This document shows, piece after piece, positions 11,320 through 20,825 of a stretch of DNA of 64,000 nt. The stretch's first letter is position 1. Each line of letters begins with the position of its first letter. The stretch spans positions 1-64,000 of the forward strand of contig JAKSYS010000072.1 in NCBI GenBank assembly GCA_022925895.1. Reading direction: 5' to 3'. Position numbers and translations under genes: made by a program. Origin of the DNA: Fragilaria crotonensis. Lineage: Eukaryota; Bacillariophyta; Fragilariophyceae; Fragilariales; Fragilariaceae. Under the pieces are notes generated by a model, which was given only the letters and a program-made list of their open reading frames with translations, ran no database searches and had not been told where the DNA came from.

Positions 11320-12849
11320 ATGCCGGCGATTGACATCTGCACCGTTAGGATTGCACTATTAACCAGACTTCTCTTGATGGCATGCTCCTTCAGATTGCTG
11401 CTAGTTATCTTTATGGCAGTATCAGATGCTGCAATAACAGATCATAATGCTGGTGACGACGTCTTGACATACGACCTACGATCCTCGTCAAACTGCTTCT
11501 GCCTCGAAGGACTAGTTTGTGATCCAGATTGGAAATCTTACACGCGAAAAGGACTGCAACGAAAGTGCGTCGAGTTGGGATCATCCCAAACGATGTTCTT
11601 CTCCAGATTCTTCCTGCAACCCATGACGAAATGGGACGCAGCTCGATTTCTCACATTGGCAGCCGATGGAAAGAGGCGAGAGCCATCAAGCGGGATCGAC
11701 GATCCATTTCTGGATTCAGAGCAGGCGCATGCATTCTTTCCCTTGTTTCCTCTCGTGATTCGACACGGTGCGCTTATTCTGATACGAATTCTGCCCAAAA
11801 CGTTTTTGCCGCCGACGTTTGAAGGTGTCCTCGTCCTTTCGGCACTGTTGATCAATACTATTTCATTTTCTATAGCGTTGTTGTGTCTGGTCGACTTGAC
11901 GCTTCGCTTGACATTGCCCAGCGATAAAGCTGTGCATATTGCAGGCATGGTTGCTACATTGTTTTGCATCAACCCCGCCTCCATTTTCTTCGCAACATCA
12001 TATTCGGAATCCTTCTTTGCCATGTGTACCTTTGGAGGATATGCATTATATACATCGGGTTACATCTATCTGGCCGTGATACCCTGGATGGCAGCATCCT
12101 ATACGCGATCGAATGGATGTCTTGTGGCGGCATGGCTTCTGGTGGAAGGTGTCGCTAGGGGTTTGCAAACGAACCTAACCATGCTGAAACGTTTGACATG
12201 CCTCACATGTCACGCGTTGCTTGCCGTGGCAGTAGTAGCACCCGCAGTGTTACACGATCGAGCTGGATATCATGTCCATTGCAATGGAGAACTGCAACCT
12301 GAATGGTGTCATACCGACATGAGATCGCTCTACACCTACGTTCAGAGCGCACACTGGAACGTTGGCTTCCTTCGATACTATGAATTAAAACAGATACCAA
12401 ACTTTTTGATGGCAACTCCCATACTATTTTGCAGTGCATGGGGAGTGTCGAGGTGGATCCGAATAAGTTGGAAGGAACACATGTCGAGGAACGACACGAA
12501 AGGTAGTCTATTCGATTGTATTCAATGGGCTACGTGGGCGTTGCGCCGTTGCGGCGACGACTCGAGCCAGAGCCGTTCAGAGGAAAGCATGCTGCACGGA
12601 CCAAGAATGTTGTCGCACTATGCCGTGCTGGCAGCCGTTGCCATGTTGGGCCTCACAGTCGCGCACGTTCAAATCACTACACGCCTAATTTGCTCTACCT
12701 GTCCTGCGATCTATTGGCACTTGGCTTATCTTTGTAACTCCGAGTCGAAGATATTCAGGTGTTCGACAAGGTTCTTGATTGGCGTATATCTGAGCATTTT
12801 CATTGTAATTGGAACCATCCTTCACGTCAATTGCTTGCCATGGACGTGA
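11320..12849 (+). CDS. PIGV: GPI mannosyltransferase 2 (PIG-V/GPI18)
   Basis: This 509-residue multi-spanning ER enzyme transfers the second mannose, from dolichol-phosphate-mannose, to the growing GPI anchor. Family landmarks are present in order: KWDAARFLTLA (about residue 103), the HAFFPLFPLVIR loop (about 138), NPASIFFATSYSESFFA (about 223), WNVGFLRYYELKQIPNFL (about 350) and a C-terminal QITTRLICSTCPAIYW (about 457). Eight or more hydrophobic helices are visible. The N-terminal 35 residues are hydrophobic and precede a cysteine-containing loop (SSNCFCLEGLVCD) that is unusual. The gene is intronless. Its TGA stop (12847-12849) directly abuts the stop of the convergent NAF1 gene. A GTAC-poor spacer precedes it, so its promoter may overlap the old element upstream. 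Confidence 0.92.
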   Translation: MPAIDICTVRIALLTRLLLMACSFRLLLVIFMAVSDAAITDHNAGDDVLTYDLRSSSNCFCLEGLVCDPDWKSYTRKGLQRKCVELGSSQTMFFSRFFLQPMTKWDAARFLTLAADGKRREPSSGIDDPFLDSEQAHAFFPLFPLVIRHGALILIRILPKTFLPPTFEGVLVLSALLINTISFSIALLCLVDLTLRLTLPSDKAVHIAGMVATLFCINPASIFFATSYSESFFAMCTFGGYALYTSGYIYLAVIPWMAASYTRSNGCLVAAWLLVEGVARGLQTNLTMLKRLTCLTCHALLAVAVVAPAVLHDRAGYHVHCNGELQPEWCHTDMRSLYTYVQSAHWNVGFLRYYELKQIPNFLMATPILFCSAWGVSRWIRISWKEHMSRNDTKGSLFDCIQWATWALRRCGDDSSQSRSEESMLHGPRMLSHYAVLAAVAMLGLTVAHVQITTRLICSTCPAIYWHLAYLCNSESKIFRCSTRFLIGVYLSIFIVIGTILHVNCLPWT

Positions 12850-14369
12850 TCATTGGTAGTAGACGGTGTCCGATTCGTCAGTACTATCCGGAGGCGGTGG
12901 GTATGGATACGGAGGAGGGGGGAGATATTGCGGCCCCGCCTGGGGATTGTAGTATTGTCCGATCGGGGGATAGGCATACTGCGGTTGTTGATATGGTTGC
13001 CCCGGTTGAAATCCAGGAGGTTGGTACACCTGATACTGTTGGGGATGAGGGTAAATGTGCGGGTGTTGATAGAATGGCCTCGAGTTGGAGGAGCTGTGCT
13101 GTTTTGGGGGCGGCGGAGGCGGAATTTGAGACGGAGCTGGTGCGTGAAACCCAGGAATTACGCGCTGCCCCCCACGCACGTCTTGGCTCTTCGCCTGGCT
13201 TCCCTTCTTTTTCTTGGACTTAAATTGCCGTTCCTCTTCGTCATCGCTGAAGTAAAGTTCATTGGCATTCAACACTTCTTCGTCGAACAAATTCGACGCG
13301 TCGCAACCCTTTCCACTGTTTCTCATAATGGCAAAGGTGTCGAGCAATTTCGCTTCGTCTTCGATGTAATACACCGTTTGACGAGGCTCGGCAGCCAATA
13401 TCGCTGTAAACTGACCTGTTGCCGACCAATCATCTGATTGAAGAGGAGACTCTTCTACTACCTCCGCGTCCTTGTCTTTGGGTGTCTCTCCTTCGTCGGT
13501 GTCACTGAGAGAAATTTCATTATCATCCTCAGCTCGGTCCTGATCCCTTACAACATTAGCCTTCGTGGATTCTTTCTTCTTGTTTTGACGAGATGGTGGA
13601 GGAGGCAGTCGAATCGTGTAAAGCGGTCCGCTTATTGGACCGAACACTTCGAACACCTTCCCAAAGGAAGCAAGCGCAGGTTTTTGTCATCGTTCACGCG
13701 AATCACGAGCAAACTGCCTTCGTCTAACGGATGCTTCTGTGTACATTCTACGACAATGGTGCGATCCTCCACCATGTGACAAGAGATGTGACCAGCAGGA
13801 CAAAGCTGTAACGAGGCCGAGTGTTCGTTACCATCAGCCAGACGCAGATGCTCTTCTTCCTCCACAGTGAGATTGAGTTGAAAGTTCGATTGAAGCTCCT
13901 CAAGAGGAGTGCTGTATGGGTCCACTTCGTGCTCCGTCGTAGGGCGCTGGATTTTCTTCGATGCTCCCTCCTCAACTCCCTCGTCGGCGTCGATCATCCG
14001 TGCCAACGCTTCAGTCAAGTCCACCTCGGATTCGTCATCAGATTTTTCATCGTCATCATCAGCACCATCAGTTTTCAATTCAATCTTCTCGGTTGTTCCT
14101 AACTCCGTTCCTTCCTGCTGCCCATCTATCACTTCGCCATCGGCAGTCATGTCGGATCTGGTGGCATCGCCGTCGGAATGCCCTTCCGTCGGTTTCACCG
14201 GCTCTGACTCGAGATCTTTTGGCTGCTCGTACTTGTACAGCGGGATTTGCGCATAGGATGCGGCTACTGCTAAATCATCCTCTTGCGATGGCTCTCCAGG
14301 ATTTTCCCATTGGGACCTCTTCCGCGGACTCGACATCTCACTGGTTTGAAGTTTCTCGTTCTGTGACAA
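12850..14369 (-). CDS. NAF1: H/ACA snoRNP assembly factor NAF1 (Gar1/Naf1 domain), with one apparent frame slip
   Basis: NAF1 is a nuclear chaperone that binds dyskerin during assembly of H/ACA snoRNPs and is later replaced by Gar1. The N-terminal third is acidic. The core domain includes LNLTVEEEEHLRLADG, HPLDEGSLLVIRVND, then FEVFGPISGPLYTIRL, and further on TVYYIEDEAKLLDTFAIM and GCDASNLFDEEV, all typical of NAF1. The C-terminus is a long Pro/Gln/Tyr-rich tail (about residues 390-500), also typical. The core is split between two frames at about 13660: ...LRLLPLG in one and FEVFGPISGP in the other. One missing G in the GGG run there (plus-strand CCC at 13660-13662) would explain it. Total about 506 residues. 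The start at 14369 was used; an in-frame ATG at 14336 is an alternative. Confidence 0.92.
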
Positions 14370-15623
14370 GTGGCCACCTACATGTACATTCTTTAGACAG
14401 GTAGCATAGTACGCTACCCATAGTACAAAACTTCGGTACAGAATAGACTACAGGTTCATGTACAAGTACAAGTACTCTGGGTATGATACACTCTATGTCT
14501 ACACTCCAAGGACAAATCCTCGTACTCGCCTGCTGGCTGCTGGCAGCTTCTGAATTGCGAATACTGGCCTACTGTAGAACGCTACCAACTGCTCTGCTAC
14601 TGCCGTAGTAGCTCTACTACCACTAGCTTTGGCTGTGGCTATTGCTCTATAGGAGCTATCGGTGTACTAGCTAGTAGTAGGACTCCGAACTCCACGTAAT
14701 GATTTGTGCGGAATTTGGTTGGTTGTGAGAGGAAGCAGCATTCCAGTACGGGGTTGTCCTGTTTCCAAGCAACAGTACTGGTAGTGTTCCAACCGTACTC
14801 CGAGCTCCGAGTTGCATACAGTCTGTAGTCTGTACTGGTACCAGGTATGTACTATCTTTGAAAACTATTAATGCGCTTCCTATCACAAGTATGCATATGG
14901 CATATATACAAATATGGATCATATATTGTAGAGCCTCTGCCTGCCTGCCAATGACGTGGGTTTGCTGCGACGCTGGGCGCGGGGGCTGGTGTGGTTCGTG
15001 GTCAATTGCTTTGATTTTGATCGACACAGAAGCACATGAACTCATACTATGATACGAGTGACTCGGCGGTCGGCGGAAGATTTCACAAGCCTGCCAGAGT
15101 GAATCCCCCCTTTCAAGTCTGTATAAAATTCAATTCTATATGAAATTTTTGCTGTGGTGAAAAAAATAGTTGTTTTCAGTTTACATGTCGAAACTCCGAC
15201 TGTTTCTAAATAAAACACTAAATAGGCCATGGGTAATATGTATATGCATAGTTCCTGGTCCTCGTATGCATACGTCGTTCACTTTGTAAGTACAACCAAA
15301 CGTGCTACTGTCGTAGTTGTCGATCTTGTATCTGATGGGAAATATGACATAGGGAAACAACGCGTTACATAGCAACATTGTCCTAGTGGCACGACTTGAA
15401 TCGCCATACAAGAGATTTCCCACGAAAAAGAAGTGATGGTCACCTTTCGGCGTTCCACGCTTCGGGTCTATGTGTGTCGAGGGTCGGAGAGTCGATGTGG
15501 TAAAACTTTCGAATTCTCTTTTCAAGTCTTGTTGTAACAACCGGAACAAGGGCGCACCTGTCAGTCCACCTTGTTAACAAACAATTCATCTAACGAAAGA
15601 GACCAGAATACTACGCAACTACT
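14370..15623. promoter_or_regulatory. 1.25-kb divergent promoter region with dense GTAC/TAGTA repeats
   Basis: Between the NAF1 and GH-like starts the first half (14400-14860) is packed with AGTACAAGTACTC, CTAGTAGTAG and GTACTGGTACC palindromes. The second half (14870-15620) is AT-richer without obvious repeats. Open frames on both strands are short and show no recognisable protein. No RNA gene was seen. Confidence 0.4.
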
Positions 15624-16814
15624 ATGCCGAAGCAGACAGAGCTTCGAGGGGCCTGGGTAGGCCATGATTCAATTAAGACATACGCTGACCGGATACGTAT
15701 GATAGAGAAGATTCGACAGGCTCGCCTGAATACAGTCTTCATGGACATGCCTCCGATAGGAAAGAACTACGGAGCGAGGGAGATGACTTCTTTCGTTGAT
15801 TTCTTGCAGGAGGTTAAAGTTGCCGGTCTTGTTGCGTTCGGGTGGATATCGAACTTCAAACGAACTAACCCTGTCCCGGCCGATTTCAGGTTGCCAGAAG
15901 AACGAGCTGCACAAGTTCAATGGGTTGAAGACATTCTTGCCGGTTTCCCCTGTCTCGATGGTATTGCGATCGACTACATTCGATATCCTACATGGGAAGC
16001 CTCAGACAAAGCAAAACAAGAGGGAGTGTCATTGACGATCAAGGCGATCCGCGAGGTGACAGATAGAGTTGGCGCGACGCTTCTATCAACTTGCTTTCCT
16101 GCCGCAACTGTCACGTATCGAGGAGTCGACCCTGACTGGGAAGGAGATGTGCCCACTTGGTATCGAGAGTGGTTCGACGCCAACTCCAAGAACTACTTCA
16201 TATTAGAGGCCGCAAAAGGTGGAACTGGATTGGTGAACAAAATGAACTTGCAAAGCGCCGACAGCGATTCCTTGCTAGGCCCTTCGTTCATGTCCTACCA
16301 ACAAGATCCCGTGACGTGGTTGGGAAATAAATTTGTCGATCATCTTGTGCCGATGCAGTACACGTCCGATACAGCAGTAATGAGAAATGAAATTGACTTG
16401 TGGGTGTCGTTCACGACCTGGGCGGGTCGTCCAATGAGTAGCATCAACCTTGGATTGGGGTGGTTTGATGAACCTACCTCCTTTCCCGATTCTCAGTATG
16501 ACGCTGCCGCAATGGTGGATCATATTGCGTACGGTAGAAGTAAGGGCATCGGTGGTTACACTGTGTTTCGATTGGGTGTTCCTGGAGTTAACGATACGCC
16601 TCTCATTGAAGCCTTGACGGTACCCAACGCCTACAATAATATGACGCCACCAAATCCGTCCGAGGCGACCTCACCGTTCTTCAACTTTGGTCTCAAGTGT
16701 GGCAGTAAAATACCAGAGTTTCCTTCGGCGGGAGGGATACCAGTACTGGATGCTGGGCCATTCTTGGTGACGACGACGCTGCTGATCCTCTTCCTACGTG
16801 GCATCTTGCTGTAG
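15624..16814 (+). CDS. glycoside-hydrolase-like TIM-barrel protein (GHL10/DUF4015 type) with hydrophobic C-terminal tail
   Basis: The 396-residue intronless protein begins RGAWVGHDSIKTYADRIR and continues with LNTVFMDMP and, at about residues 111-120, DGIAIDYIRYPTW. The combination of an N-terminal RGAWV strand and a D-x-D-Y-I-R-Y-P strand is typical of GHL10 and DUF4015-type predicted glycosyl hydrolases, where the acidic residues lie at the barrel top. Substrate is unknown. The last 20 residues (PFLVTTTLLILFLRGILL) are strongly hydrophobic and are preceded by small residues (SAGGIPVLDAG), which resembles a GPI-anchor signal or tail anchor. No N-terminal signal peptide is visible, so an upstream exon encoding one may be missing. 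It is divergent from NAF1. Confidence 0.7.
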   Translation: MPKQTELRGAWVGHDSIKTYADRIRMIEKIRQARLNTVFMDMPPIGKNYGAREMTSFVDFLQEVKVAGLVAFGWISNFKRTNPVPADFRLPEERAAQVQWVEDILAGFPCLDGIAIDYIRYPTWEASDKAKQEGVSLTIKAIREVTDRVGATLLSTCFPAATVTYRGVDPDWEGDVPTWYREWFDANSKNYFILEAAKGGTGLVNKMNLQSADSDSLLGPSFMSYQQDPVTWLGNKFVDHLVPMQYTSDTAVMRNEIDLWVSFTTWAGRPMSSINLGLGWFDEPTSFPDSQYDAAAMVDHIAYGRSKGIGGYTVFRLGVPGVNDTPLIEALTVPNAYNNMTPPNPSEATSPFFNFGLKCGSKIPEFPSAGGIPVLDAGPFLVTTTLLILFLRGILL

Positions 16815-17472
16815 TAGAACACACTTAGAGTGGTACCTAACTCTTCTGCGGGAGTGAGCTATTAACATATCTTTAAAGGATCGAGTACGCCAAAAGTCCT
16901 TGAGCTGGAGAAGTTAGAAACTTAGAATCCAACTCAAGACCTGAATAGAATCGATCATCTCCTAGAGTTCTGAGGCTGGATGCGCCATTTGGCACGCGAC
17001 GTATTATGCCCGCCCACTGAGCCGACGATAGTGTAGCTCCTGGACCAAGATGAAAACCATGAAATGCAACATGCCATGTAATGGTGATCGGTGGTACGCA
17101 TACGCTTAGTGTTGGGGGTAGCATGAAGGCGGCAGCGCGTCCTAATGAAATTTTGCTATTGACTTTTGATGCCGCGAACTGCGCTCTGGTGATGCTGAAG
17201 CTCCATTTCATGAATAAAGTGATCTTAGTACTGTCGGTTATGATGTCGATTGTGAAGTTGTCACAATGGCGTCAAGAAATGCTAAGTAAACCCACCTCTC
17301 CCTCACAAGTTTCAGCGTGCAAGAGATAAGTCGGTTTACTCTTTGTTTCAGAACAAGAGCCGCGCATGTAAAGAATGCTCAGTCCCATTCGTCATTCAGC
17401 CGTTCTTCCTCCATCGTTTTTCCTCCTCATTGTAGCACACACAAGCCGAGTACCGTGCTCTCGTCCTCACGC
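16815..17472. other. convergent spacer with no convincing gene
   Basis: A 112-codon open frame exists on the minus strand (16873-17211) but shows no recognisable domain, no targeting signal and no neighbouring exon, so it is not called as a gene. The region lies between two convergent 3' ends and lacks the GTAC blocks seen in promoters. Confidence 0.3.
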
Positions 17473-17938
17473 CTACTTCGATGGCGGCCCATCCTTTTTG
17501 TCCTTGCCTGGGACCTTACTCATGGATGCGTCCTTCCCCTTGGGAGACGCCTTTTGGTCATCAGCCTCGTCCTTGGGCTCACGCTCCAAGTTTATGACGC
17601 CAGACCAGACCCCGGTACCACGGAGTTTATCCGTGTTTCCGACGGCATAGTTGACCGCGTCAAACGCGGTCTAGAGTCCAAACGAGAAGGGGAGAGTTGG
17701 AAAGGTGAGAGTCTGAGGGATCAAGAGTCATTTCAATTTGATCAAAACTCTTGTCACGGTAACCAGAACACACCTTGATGGATCAGTAGATAACCATTGT
17801 CGGAGCAACTGCAAGTGCTGTACTGCTAGGTTGTGTGATGCGAGAGTGGAGAGCAGATGGCTTGGGAGGAGAGAAAGCAACAACCGCGGATGTCACGAGC
17901 ACAAAAAGGAGGGCTTTGAAGGAGGCAAAGGAGTTCAT
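17473..17938 (-). CDS. small two-exon plastid-targeted protein, lysine/aspartate-rich
   Basis: Exon 1 (17795-17938) encodes 48 residues starting MNSFASFKALLFVLVTSA, a signal peptide followed by VVAFSPPKPSALHSR, a textbook diatom plastid motif. Exon 2 (17473-17670) opens after the acceptor CTCTAG with TAFDAVNYAVGNTDKLRG and ends in a highly charged tail rich in Lys, Asp, Ser and Pro. The 124-bp intron (GTTATC...CTCTAG) keeps phase 0 and yields about 113 residues. A second possible donor 22 bases downstream (GTGTGT) would include a stop codon, so it was not chosen. Neither exon is long enough to stand out alone. I do not recognise the family. The minus-strand position fits the alternating gene order between the GH-like gene and the ABC1 kinase, with which it is divergent. 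Confidence 0.6.
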
Positions 17939-18584
17939 TAAAGATGACTGGTATGATTAGCACTGACTGTTTTATGGTGAAGAATGTGAGAATTGATGTG
18001 TCGGAAGTCGATGTCAGAGAGCATACCTGGGTTAAACATATATGTATGTGTATATTCAGGAAATGTGGTTCAGGGTTCCAGCCTACCTGTAGTAGATGTC
18101 CTTCACGTCACTGTGTGCGTGCGAACCAATTGACATTGTGGCACTTGTTGAATGACGTGGTGTACTTGGAGTCGTAGTATGAGAAAGTAGCACGTACTGC
18201 TGCGTAGTCGTACCCTGGTACTCCAGTAGAGTACACTGTACCTTGAACGCTACTGTAAGAAGTGGAGTGCTTCAGGTACTGTCGTACCACTCCTGATTAG
18301 TATACTGGAGTGCTCAGTACTTCTCGTATGCATACTGTGTTACCAACTCCGAGTACTCCTGGTATGAATACCGTACTTGTACGCCAGTATTATTTGCTAA
18401 TTTTACCATACTGTAGCGACTTGCTTCGCTCGAGTCTCACACGTACAGTACCAGTATGCATACAAAGGGAAATCGTCGATGTCTGCGCCCCATTTTCTGG
18501 AGACGTCATTTTTCACGTTTTACAGATATTTTCTCTTGATTTCACGCCCACTCTACAATCGCAACTGTTGTCTCTCCGTGTACC
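17939..18584. promoter_or_regulatory. divergent promoter region with GTAC palindromes
   Basis: The stretch 18170-18470 is dominated by GTACTGCTG, CCTGGTACTCCAGTAGAGTAC, GTACTCCTGGTATG and similar short palindromic units around GTAC. It separates the small plastid protein from the ABC1 kinase. No coding sequence was recognised. Confidence 0.4.
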
Positions 18585-20700
18585 ATGACAAGACCTTTGC
18601 AGCGACTTCTGCTGCTTTCGGCAATCTTGTTGAGAGTAAGCGGTGTAGCTGCCTTTACCCCAGCTGTGTCAGTTGGTGCCAAAGCTTATTCTCTTTCGGC
18701 TTCTACCGTTGTATCTCCGCCAGCGATTGAAAATACGAACGACAGTGACGACGACGAAGCAGTCGAATTTCCCCCACCGCTATCGTCGGTCGATCGACTC
18801 AAGAGGGCTGCCACGTTTTGGAGTGTGGCAGTCCCCATTGTTGCAAATTATTATGGAAAATTCGCTGAAATGAAGCTTCGAGAAGGCTTGTTGGGTGAAA
18901 CTATGAGTGACGAAGAAATCGAGGTACGTGCCTCTGTTTCCTCGCATGATGTAGGCGAGATTAGCCACCTTCAAACCAAGTGGACACACCTCACTGAAGC
19001 CTCTATGTGGTTGTTCGATAGAGTGTCTGGGATCCTCTCCATGCCGACGGATCTGCCAAGCTAGCGGCTGTCATTTCTTCCCTCAAGGGCTTTTACGTCA
19101 AAACAGCGCAGATCATCAGCTCCCGACAAGACTTGTTTCCTCCCCAGTACACCGAAGCCTTGTCTTCTTTCACGGACAATGTCGACCCTATGCCCGCATC
19201 TCTGGTGAAGGCAATTATCAAACAAGAGCTCCTCAATCGGAACGAGCCCTTCGATTCCGTATTTAGTGAATTTGACGACGTTCCCCTTGGATCCGCATCC
19301 ATCGCTCAGGTTCATCGGGCCGTCTTGACGGAAAAATATGGCGGACCCCGAGAGGTGGCCATCAAATGTCAGCGTCCGAGCATTGAAAGCAAATTGTTGG
19401 GTGATATTGCGAATCTCATTTCAATCAGCAAGGCCCTTCGTGGCGTCGATGCCTTGCCGTTGGACTATTACACAGTCTTTTGTGAGCTTGAGAAATCTTT
19501 GGCCGATGAGTTTGATTTTGTGGCAGAGGCCGTAGCAATGGATCGCATCTTTACGACCATTACGACTGATAGTGAGGGCCGACCGGTTGAGCCCCACTTA
19601 CTGTACCTCGCCCTATTCCAGGCCTTGTCAGTCGCCGAGTGTTGGTAATGGATTACTTGAAGGGTGTGCCACTATCGAGGTGAGTAGGACTGAAAGACGA
19701 TTGGGTTTTCAGGTCTCGCCAATTCGAACACGGATAACTCCACGAATTTAATAACAACGGAGCTGACTCACGGTGTCTATTCGCCCGTTGTTTGATACAC
19801 AGAGCTCGGGAAGAAATGGCCAAGAAAGGAATTAGTCCAGACAGTCCTGAAGCTAAGTTGTTTGGACGCAAACTATTGACAGCGCTCACCAATGTATTTG
19901 GAAGAACTATCTTGGAAACTGGTTTTTTCCACGCTGATCCCCACCCTGGGAATCTTTTCGTTTTGGATGACGGCAGCATTGGGCTGATAGATTTCGGCCA
20001 AGTGAAACAGATTTCAGGGCGAAACCGCGAAACGCTCGCAAAGGTCATGATTGCACTGGACGATCGTAAAAGTGACGAAGATCCACTTGACCTGGAGATG
20101 ATAGGGAATCTTGCTCTAGAACTTGGCGTTGAGCTTAATGAAGACGCGCAAGATGAGGCGTAAGTCACAAGTCCTGTTTTCTTGTGTATCATGCTTTGGA
20201 ACTTCATCTTGCTCAACTGTACGGTATACTGTGAAACTGCACCTTACCCACTTGAATACCCCCTCAGTGCCGCGGCTGTCGCAATGTGGCTTTTCGATGG
20301 CTCTGTGGAGACGCTTCCTGGAGGGTACGATAAGGGCGAGCTAAGCCCGAACTCCCCGGTTAAGGAGCTCAAGTCATTCCCACAAGACCTCGTCTTGGTG
20401 GGTCGTTCCTCGATTCTTATCAAGGGATTGTCCAATCGTTTGGGTATTCCGTGGAGTCTCTCGCAAGAATGGGCACCGATTGCGCGCAAGGTCCTCGCCC
20501 CAGTCAAGGCTTCCGAGCCAAGAGGGAGAGTAAGATTCCGCGATATTTTGTTCACTACGAGACAATGGGGTTCCTCGAAGCTGGCTTCCGGAGTCAAGAG
20601 ACTCCCTGCTCCGTTGCGAAGTCGTGTGGTTGCCCTGGTAGTGCGCATCCAGGACTCGCGCGCAAGACGAGCCATGACTAATAAGCGTGGAGGGAAGTAA
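18585..20700 (+). CDS. plastid ABC1/UbiB-type atypical kinase (ABC1K), 4 exons, with one apparent frame slip
   Basis: Exons 18585-18923, 19022-19679, 19803-20159 and 20268-20700 are separated by introns of 98, 123 and 108 bp and give about 595 residues. ABC1K proteins are protein-kinase-like regulators of quinone and prenyl-lipid metabolism. The family KxGQ-type element appears here as LKGFYVKTAQIISSRQDL, followed by the ATP-binding ala-rich region (PLGSASIAQVHRAVL), the lysine strand REVAIKCQRPS, GFFHADPHPGN (catalytic region) and GLIDFGQVKQISGR (metal-binding DFG). The N-terminus is a signal peptide ending GVAAFTPA, indicating plastid import. In exon 2 the frame slips at the C-run 19592-19595; one extra C would restore PPLTVPRPIPGL and VMDYLKGVPLSR before the next splice site. 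The gene overlaps nothing and converges with the exchanger gene 125 bp away. Confidence 0.92.
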
Positions 20701-20825
20701 TTTTAGTTGTACGCGTTGAAAATTGAGTTTAAGTTAAAGGTAGACTCCTCGAACGGAGGATACCAGAAATGCCGTATAAAGGATGATGTAGAAAACGGCA
20801 TGCCATTTGCATAGTTTGAAACCGC

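Noticed and set aside
16873-17211. 112-codon minus-strand frame
   Set aside because: No recognisable domain, no targeting sequence and no partner exon; length is compatible with chance.
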